From contig RQTK01000049.1 of NCBI GenBank assembly GCA_003991915.1, positions 732,500 through 796,499 of the forward strand: a stretch of 64,000 nucleotides of DNA, written 5' to 3'. Under the pieces are notes generated by a model. That model saw only the letters and a list, made by a program, of their open reading frames with translations, made no database searches and was not told where the DNA came from. Made by a program: the position numbers and the translations under genes. Shown here one piece after another: positions 47,971-64,000 of this stretch (the stretch's first letter is position 1; each line of letters opens with the position of its first letter). The stretch is from Elysia chlorotica (Eukaryota > Mollusca > Gastropoda > Plakobranchidae).

Positions 47971-50383
47971 CATCATCATCATCATCAAGTACCATGCCTC
48001 ATAGCGTTGGTGATCATGTCCCTCCATATCTCTCTTTCTCTGGTTAGTTTCATCATCTCTGTAACCTTTGATATTTGTAGCCACTCCTTCATCCCGTCTG
48101 CCATTTTTTCAATAAATTGCCTTCCTGGACTGCGTTTCCCATCAATCATTCCTGTCGTGTCACTAGATGTTCTAGTCCCTCTCTTCTCATCATGTGGCCA
48201 AAGAATGTTGTTTGCCTTTTCCTCACCTTGTTAATTATTGATGGTTTTGCCTGAGCTTCTTCTAAAACTTCTTTGTTTGATTTCTTTTCTGTCCAAGAGA
48301 TGCGGAGCATTCGTCTTAAAAACCACATTTCTATTGCTTTTAGTTTCTTTTCTATCTGCTTTGACACCGTCCACGCCTCGCAACCATACATTAGAATAGG
48401 TTCTATGTAGCACTGAAGGACCCTTTTTCTTGTTTGGATGGAGATGCGCTTATTTGTTAAGATGGTTTTCATGCGCTGGAAACTTGCCTTTGACTGCGCT
48501 ATGCGAGATGATATTTCGATGTTGTTTCTGCCATCGCCTGATATTATTGCCCCTAGATATTTAAAGCGGTCACTTTGTTTGAGTTTGGTTCCTTTGATAT
48601 AGATGTCACTCGTTGGCGATATCTGTTCCTTGCTGATAACCATTACCTCTGTCTTTTTACTGTTCAGTTCTAATCCTTTTTTCCTGCTCTCCTCTTCTAC
48701 AATGTTTACTAAATTTTGTAGATCATTGTTGTTTTCTGCTAACAATACTGTATCGTCGGCATATCTAAGGTTGTTGATATTGTGACCTCCCACTTTTATT
48801 CCAGGATGTCCTTCTAAGTTTCGCATGATTATTTCACTGTAAAGAGAGAAAAGGTCTGGAGAGAGCACTCATCCTTGTCTTACACCACGCTTTATTTGTT
48901 GGAAAGTACTGATTTCCCCATCAACTCGCATTGCTGCTGTTTGTTCCCAATATATGTTTTTGATCACCCTTAGATCCTTTCCATCCACCTTTAACTTTGT
49001 CAGTTGCGTGATTATCTCATCGTGGCGTACTCTGTCAAATGCTTTGGTGTAGTCGATAAAGCATAAATACACGTCTTTCTTCACTTCTAAAGCTCTTTCA
49101 AGCAAATTTCGGAGAATGAATATAGCATTTGTCGTTCCTTTTCCCTCTACGAATCTACATTGTTCTTCTGCTATTTCAGGTTTAAATTTATTTCTGACAC
49201 GCTTCATGATAATTCTTAGAAGTATTTTGGTCATGTGGCTCATGAGGCTTATAATTCTGTGGAGGTCCTATTCTGTTGCACCTGCTTTTGTCGGTAATTC
49301 TATGAAGATTGATTTGGTGATGTCTGCTGGAATTAGGCCTGTCTCATAGATTTCGTTCAGCAGTTAAGTGATTTTATCAATTCCATAATCGTCAAGTGCT
49401 TCACTGATGATATATTATCTGGCCCAGTTGCCTTTCCAGCTTTTATTTTTCTCATTGCTGCGCGGACTTCATCTTTCATTATGGGTGGTCCAGCAAAGTT
49501 GCTCTTTGTTACGTTGAAATCTTTCCTCTCATCTTTAAACAGCTCGCCAATGTGTTCTGACCATCTTTCTAGTATCTTTTCTTTTTCCATGATCATTTTA
49601 CCATCTTTTGCTTTAAGGCATCCTGTAGATGAGCATGTTTTCTTTCCTGTTATTTCATCTATGTTTCTATACATATTCTGTTGCAGTGCAATNTAAGTTA
49701 GTTAAATGTCTCTGCATTTATCGTTGATCCAATTTTCTTTTGCTTCATCACACTTTTTCCTGATTTCCTTGTTTAGAATTCCGTATTTATGTTCATTATT
49801 CTTAACCAGTCTCCTTTTTTTCCATCATTTCTAAAATGTCTTTTGTCATCCATCTTTGTTTTGCCCTCCTTTCAACCCTTGGTATTTGTTCCATTGCTGC
49901 CTCAGTGACTGCTTCTTTGAAATCTTTCCATTGTTGATCCACTTCTTCAGCTTCCTCCAAGATTTCAAATTTGTTTTTGACTGTAATGCAGTACTTCTCT
50001 CTAATGGTTTTGTTAGTTTTGAGAATGGCCAGGTCAAGTTTGATGTTGTTGGGTTTCCTCTTTGTTTTTTTAAGTTTAAGCTTCACGTTGTCACTCACTG
50101 GATTGTGGTCGCTATTGCAGTCAGCACCAGGGTAGGTTTTTGCCAGGAGTAGAGCATTTCTGAATCTTTTGTTTATTAAAACAAAATCTATTTGGTTTCT
50201 GCAGGGGCCTCCAGGTTTTTTCCAAGTCCATTTTCTTCTTGGTGGCTGCTCGAACCATGTGTTTCCAATAACCATATCATTCATTTGGCACCATTCTATG
50301 AGTCTCTGTCCACGTTCATTTCTGTCGCCAAGTCCATGTGGTCCTACTATGTCTTCCACTCTTCACTGCCCTTTTTTCGCAAT
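47971..50383 (-). pseudogene. Broken RTE polyprotein: endonuclease C-terminus and reverse transcriptase
   Basis: Open segments in 5' to 3' order: 50359-49802 (APE-type endonuclease C-terminal half with RNQIDFVLINKRFRNALL and NSDHNPV), 49674-49357 (start of RT, KATGPDNIS), 49243-48869 (FIDYTKAFDRVRHDE, KRGVRQG) and 48868-48146 (catalytic YADDTVLLAE and the C-terminal region with a GCEAWTVSKQ motif). A TGA replaces the codon after VRQG at about 48867, and there are several frame changes. The endonuclease N terminus is missing. It cannot encode an active protein as it stands. The family is RTE (BovB/RTE-like), judged from the RT and the tail. Confidence 0.85.
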
Positions 50384-50904
50384 TGATTAAGACCAAACAT
50401 AACAAAATACTTACTTATCTTAAGTAGAAACTACAATATTTCACACTCAGTCACATCAGCAATAACTAGGAGCAATCCAATTAAACACAAAATACAAGAA
50501 TCTGCACTTTTCATTCCATAACATGCCATAGCAAATTACTACAGCTGTTGGTGGGTTGTTTTTTTTTCTTATTTTAAAATTTGCACAGCAAACACCAATC
50601 CAGAAAATTAAAAAAAAAAAAGTTACAGTAATTAGAAAAAAAATTCATTTTATATCTTTAGAAATCTGTGATGGCTTTTGTGTGTACTATTAATTGAAGA
50701 ATTAAAAACCACGAAAAGTCATCATGGTTTTAAAATAATGTGTTTGATTTTACATTTTTTTTATGTTTCTGTTTCATAGTAAAGAAAAAAAATGACAATT
50801 AATTGGGGGAGGGGTTCTTAAAAAATAACAGATTCTAGTTTCGTAATTCTAAAATGATCTCAAAACGTGTCCGAATTCTTTTGTCCATCTTTCAAAAACA
50901 ATAT

Positions 50905-51312
50905 TTATTCAGCCAAATGTATTTTAAAAATGAGGACAAGTATTAAAAAAGAGAGCTGCTCAGCTAAATTTTTGCCGAGAAAAGACATCATCGTTTTTGC
51001 ATATTCATACACTGAATGTGTTTTATAAAGTAAATATAATTCAGGTACCATTATGAAAGGGGTCGGAATTAACTTTGATCCATACTGACATAAATAACAC
51101 GAAACAGTATTTAACTTATAGAAATGGTGTACTCTTGAATAAATGCTTCCTTTTAAAGACACGTTTGTGCAGATCTCATATCTTGCGTATGGAGTTTTTA
51201 TGTAATTGTCCTGATTCCTTCCTTTTAGATTGAAGCCCAAGTGAACGATTCGGTTCACTTCTTCCAGAGACGGTAATGGAAAATCAAAACTTTCCTTACT
51301 TTCTCTTATCAT
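50905..51312 (-). CDS. Hypothetical 135-residue open reading frame
   Basis: An uninterrupted ATG-to-stop frame in AT-rich sequence, where stops are frequent. The N-terminal half is charged (LPSLEEVNRIVHLGF, NQDNYIKTPYARYEICT); the C-terminal half is hydrophobic. I do not recognise it, there is no splice or promoter evidence, and it may be chance or an exon of a lineage-specific gene. Confidence 0.25.
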   Translation of the reverse strand: MIRESKESFDFPLPSLEEVNRIVHLGFNLKGRNQDNYIKTPYARYEICTNVSLKGSIYSRVHHFYKLNTVSCYLCQYGSKLIPTPFIMVPELYLLYKTHSVYEYAKTMMSFLGKNLAEQLSFLILVLIFKIHLAE

Positions 51313-51799
51313 CGTAGAACAAATGAAAGAGGTCTACAACACCACGTTCAAATCAAAGTTAAACATTAATTTCATGCTGTCTTCTTTGTGTGTTTTATGT
51401 TGTTAACAAGTCCATCGGGCATGCAATTCCGTCAGATCTATTAATGTTACGTTCGTAAAAGTTGAATACACTGTATGTAGGCCATAGTCAGCTACTAATA
51501 CGTTGATGATACCGGAAGGCTACAGGTAAAACTAAAAACAACATGTCAATATAATCGGTAAATAACAAAGGGAAAAAGTGACTGTGGGTAAAGAATAAGG
51601 ATCGATATAAGTGAACTTATAAGAGTTCAATACAAGTAGAGTGCACTTTATACACTTAATTATACAGTCCATCATTTCTTCTTTTTTTAAAGATCTTAAC
51701 GAAACTTAACAACATTGTTCTTAACACTCGACATACACGCCAACATTATTATATCTATTCTAATCTATTGAAAATCCTTCCCCTTGTCATTAGGGGTGT

Positions 51800-51960
51800 G
51801 GGAGGGAGTGTAATGGGGAAGTCCCTGATTGGATAAGTGCCAGCACTGAGACATAGGCCGAGTATTCCTGTTCTGCTTCTGTATGGCAGCATAATAAATT
51901 GTCAGACATTGGTTTAAGGATCCGTCTCCGATCATAACGATGTTAATTATTCAAGACCTT
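51800..51960 (+). repeat. Diverged SINE remnant
   Basis: TGGGGAAGTCCCTGATTGGA, GTGCCAGCACTGAGACATAG, GTATGGCAGCATAATAAATT and GTCAGACATTGGTTTAAGGA follow the order of the SINE body at 45170-45290 with many changes. Confidence 0.55.
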
Positions 51961-52305
51961 GCAAAGCCATCAGACTAATAACTGAGTAATAAAATGCTCG
52001 TTGGAAGGTTGTTCGTGTCTGTCATAAAACCGTACAAGCCACATTGGTGTTTGTGAGGTAGCCTAGATATTCAGCTTTGAGTTTTCTAGATCGTATGCTT
52101 GGGTTCAGTTCATATTTTCTTTTAGCATTATAATACTATTATGGAAATCCAAAAAGTGTCCTGGTAATTGGGGGGTGGGCATAAGAAACGGTTATATTAC
52201 TGCTTTTGTAGTGTCCTTGCCGATTTAATTTTATGATCAAGTTCAGTTTGAAGCTTTGGGCCTTTTATAACAAAGTCGGGCTCGACAAACTGCACATTAT
52301 AAGTG

Positions 52306-53545
<1,240 letters not shown>

Positions 53546-53564
53546 TCTCAATCTCTCTGGGGCG

Positions 53565-53760
53565 AACGGGCACAAGTGATAGATCGATGGCCTCAATCGG
53601 GGAGTTCCTGGTTCGAACCCAAGATTGGTCAAAATATTTGTTCGATTTCGTCTCCCACTGGTTGGATCAGTGTCAGTATAATGTGGTCGGCTGAAACATG
53701 GTGCAGCCTACCCGCACTTACAATTCCCAAACATTGGTCTTGGGATCAGAGGGTGAGGGT
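53565..53760 (+). repeat. tRNA-derived SINE
   Basis: The head has A-box-like GTGATAGATCGATGGCC and a perfect B box, GGTTCGAACCC at 53610-53620. The body has CCCACTGGTTGG, GTCAGTATAATGTG and GGCTGAAACATGGTG. The tail is truncated near 53,760. Confidence 0.75.
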
Positions 53761-53769
53761 GTGAGAAAC

Positions 53770-54141
53770 AGAGAAAGACAGATAATTAAGAGTTAGACTG
53801 AGAAAAAAATAAATTCATAGAGAAAGGTATACACTGTATTTGAGATAAAATAATACTTTTATTTTAATAGGCGTATGTTTATGGGTGTATTTGAGAGAGA
53901 TTGAAATATATAATTTTTATAATGTATATTGAGAGATAACGAACCAGAGAGCCAGAGAAAAGGGTACACACTGCCTTGAGATAAGCCCAGGGTTTTAATA
54001 CAGATGCATGCTTTTGTGTAATGGGAGAGAGAGAGAGAGAGCTGTGTATATTATAGACTGCTAAAGAAAGAGAGATAGATTGATTGAATGATGAAGCGAA
54101 AGTAAGGAAGAGAGAAAGAGAAAACGAGCCATACATATATT

Positions 54142-54178
<37 letters not shown>

Positions 54179-56378
54179 AGAGGGAATCTTTTGTCTGTAG
54201 CCTATGTTTGTTTCCGCCCCTCCCTCCCCCCTCGCTCTGCCTGTCTGAGCGTCGCTCTCTATGAATGTTTAATCTTGTTGTCTAATTAGTTTAATATATG
54301 CATTAGGTTATTGTTTCATATTGAAACCATTAATGGTAATATTTTTCTGGATCGATAGTTCCTAACCCACCCATCCACTCAAATTTGTTTAATCAGTAAA
54401 AAAAAATATAAAAAAAATAGTCCAAATGTTGAAAGCAATCTTTCAGTCATAAACAGACAAAAACTTTTTAGACGCCCTAAATTTTTTTCCATTTGTCTAT
54501 TTACACACAAACATACACTCTCTATCTCTTTCTCTCTACCCCCCCCCCCAAACCGGTTCTTTCTCGCTCGGTGTCTGTCTTTCTTTGTCTGTACCTCTCT
54601 CGGCATCCATCTTCTTATCATCTTGATTGAGTAACTTTTGTAACTGTTTATGCATGCGATTCAATATATAATTGTTTCTTTATTCGTTTTAATCGCAACA
54701 AAAATGTAATAGTTTCAAAAGCAGGCTACATTTAGAATTATAAAAGTAAAATTAATGTAGTTAAATTTTCACTGGCTTTGCTTGTTACACGCGTATTACT
54801 TATAGGCTAAAATTATGCCGCAACTTTTGCAACTTTTGCCACTATCAGCCACAGCTTTCAGACTGGACGGCGAAGACAACTAAACATTTCCTACAAAGAA
54901 TTTCGTCGAATAAATGCCAGGTTGATTTATGTATTGATTTTGTTGGTCAATTTAATTTATGTTCATTATTTTGTATGTTTCACGAAATTCAATAATTTTA
55001 AACCACATAGTGCTATTAATAAATAGCTATGTGGTTTAAATCATCTTGAGTAGCCTAGACCTGTAACATTACTATTATTCTCACAAAAGTAAAACATCAT
55101 TAAAAAAAAACAACCTAAAAAATTACATGAAAAACATCGGATGCTTTAAGATTTTGATTGCAAGAAGGGATATAATAACTGGCATTTTTATCTGCTAATT
55201 TCTACTTTCGAGATCGTTGTTCTATGGACGCCGATCTGAAAGGCTGTTAATTGGTATACTATAGGTAAATCCGAGATATGCTTTTATTCTAGATTTCTAG
55301 GTCGAAATATATTCAGTGAGTGGTTAATTAAGCTCAAATAAAAAGAAACAACTAGATCTAAACATAGACATCCAGATACTGATAGACTAAAGCTCGCCAT
55401 CTTTCGAAGCTAGACTTAGAACATCTAGATCTAGATCTAGAGATCTATCTATAGTTTATAATAGTAGATCTAGATGCTGTCTACTTCGCTGTGGCTTAAA
55501 CGTGTAGGCCCTATTCATATAAGAAGGCAATCCATTCTTGCAAATGAGAAGATGAATTGTTGTTGAAGATCTTTCTTACGGTCTTTTGATTGTGAGGTTA
55601 CATGTGGGGCCCCAAACTTTAAGTAGCTTACCCATGCTACCAAAGCAAAAAAAAAGCTATAATATTATTATGATTAAAACACTGTAATCGAAATCGTGAG
55701 CGAAAAAGTAATGGATCATTTTCTTTTTAAACGCCCCCCCCCCGAAAAAGTAATGATTACCAAAAATCTGTATAATTATATGCGATAAAGAGTCAGAAAC
55801 ACATCTATAGACACTCCCGAGTCTATAGAATCTATGCAATACTTTTAGATGCCCATGTGGTCTCAACAGCTGATCGCAAGACTAATGATTCACAAATTAC
55901 TAAGAGTAAGAGACAGTGGAGATATATATTCTGTTTTAGCTCGTGGTGGTAACATTATGGGATCGCAGATGGCTATTTTGGAATCACGAACACTCTCGAC
56001 CTACGAACAACAAGCAACCTCACCTTGTTCTCAACGTAGGAGATGTGGATAGAGAAAAAGAGGGAATGACCATGTTGGTGTGAACCCTCGATGATGATTG
56101 CACCATTTAAAAACAAATGTCTTAATGGTGAAAATTGCCAAACCTTTGAACAATTCAGTTTAAAAACACATGTATTATACTCACTCACGTACGCACACTA
56201 TCTATCTCTCTGTAGCACAGCATGATGCAGTATATTTGTGTTTCTCATTACCAATTTATACGGGATTAACTGTCACTGTGAGGCTTTCTTATATTATCAT
56301 TATGTAAATACGATTTAGAATACTTTAAAGGTTGCTGTGTAAAGTAAATTGTCTTTTCAAAATTTAATTTCACCTCAG
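53770..56378. other. Upstream region of the acidic-protein gene
   Basis: AT-rich sequence with GA runs near 54028-54041 and 54154-54176, a perfect 14-bp inverted repeat at 54997-55040, and a cluster of AGATCTAG motifs at 55,287-55,475. The gene starting at 56379 needs an upstream exon, and its promoter probably lies here; I could not place the exon. Confidence 0.4.
54997..55040. repeat. 14-bp perfect inverted repeat (hairpin)
   Basis: TTTAAACCACATAG (54997-55010) and CTATGTGGTTTAAA (55027-55040) are exact reverse complements with a 16-base loop. No poly-U or other terminator context is expected in a eukaryote, and the function is unknown. Confidence 0.9.

Positions 56379-64000
<7,622 letters not shown>

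Larger units (their letters stand above)
47053..50395 (-). mobile_element. RTE-type non-LTR retrotransposon, composite insertion with one TSD
   Basis: On the minus strand a long 5'-truncated copy (about 50383 to 47971) is followed by 50 bp of unrelated sequence (47970-47921) and a short 3' copy (47920-47065). Both copies end in a (TGA)n tail, as RTE elements do. The 12-bp sequence TGATTAAGACCA flanks the whole block (47053-47064 and 50384-50395) and looks like the target-site duplication. The copies differ by few substitutions and indels. One ambiguous base (n) occurs at 49693. Confidence 0.85.
50396..52305. other. Intergenic AT-rich region
   Basis: No recognised gene. It contains one long minus-strand open frame (50905-51312) and a diverged SINE remnant near 51800-51960 (GTATGGCAGCATAATAAATT followed by GTCAGACATTGGT). 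Confidence 0.5.

Noticed and set aside
53565-53640. Genuine tRNA gene
   Set aside because: Perfect B box, but the context is a SINE head with the shared body downstream.

Overview
The window is nuclear DNA of an invertebrate animal. It is AT-rich, with short exons, GT-AG introns, long (CT)n and (GAT)n runs, tRNA-derived SINEs and RTE-type LINE copies. Protein similarity plus this repeat style suggests a lophotrochozoan, most likely a gastropod mollusc; the species cannot be read from the sequence. Four multi-exon genes are visible.

Layout. (1) Positions 1 to about 18,920, plus strand: a cytohesin (Sec7-PH ARF guanine-nucleotide exchange factor). All but roughly the first 30-40 residues is present, followed by a long probable 3' UTR. 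One 76-bp exon is present twice. (2) About 18,920-24,240: the convergent intergenic interval, with a SINE fragment and a Harbinger-type transposase relic. (3) About 24,240-42,120, minus strand: a complete USP36/USP42-type ubiquitin hydrolase. Its 18 coding exons join without a frame break into about 1,228 codons. (4) 42,140 to about 44,400, plus strand, head to head with USP36: a two-exon gene for a 186-residue coiled-coil protein with a mitochondrial-type N terminus. (5) About 44,400-55,500: a repeat-rich interval with SINEs, a composite RTE retrotransposon flanked by one 12-bp target-site duplication, and a local duplication. (6) 56,379 to the window end, plus strand: the 5' part of a large gene for a very acidic, lysine/glutamate-rich, probably nuclear protein that I do not recognise.

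The genes are ordinary housekeeping genes (ARF activation and phosphoinositide signalling, deubiquitination, a small putative mitochondrial protein, a charged nuclear-type protein). They do not form a pathway. I found no exotic gene system. The observations most worth checking are the exact duplication of a cytohesin exon whose joint inclusion would create a stop, the RTE composite that looks like a 3'-transduction, a transposon nested in a SINE inside a USP36 intron, a 37-bp near-perfect hairpin, and AGATCTAG-motif clusters near the two likely promoter regions.
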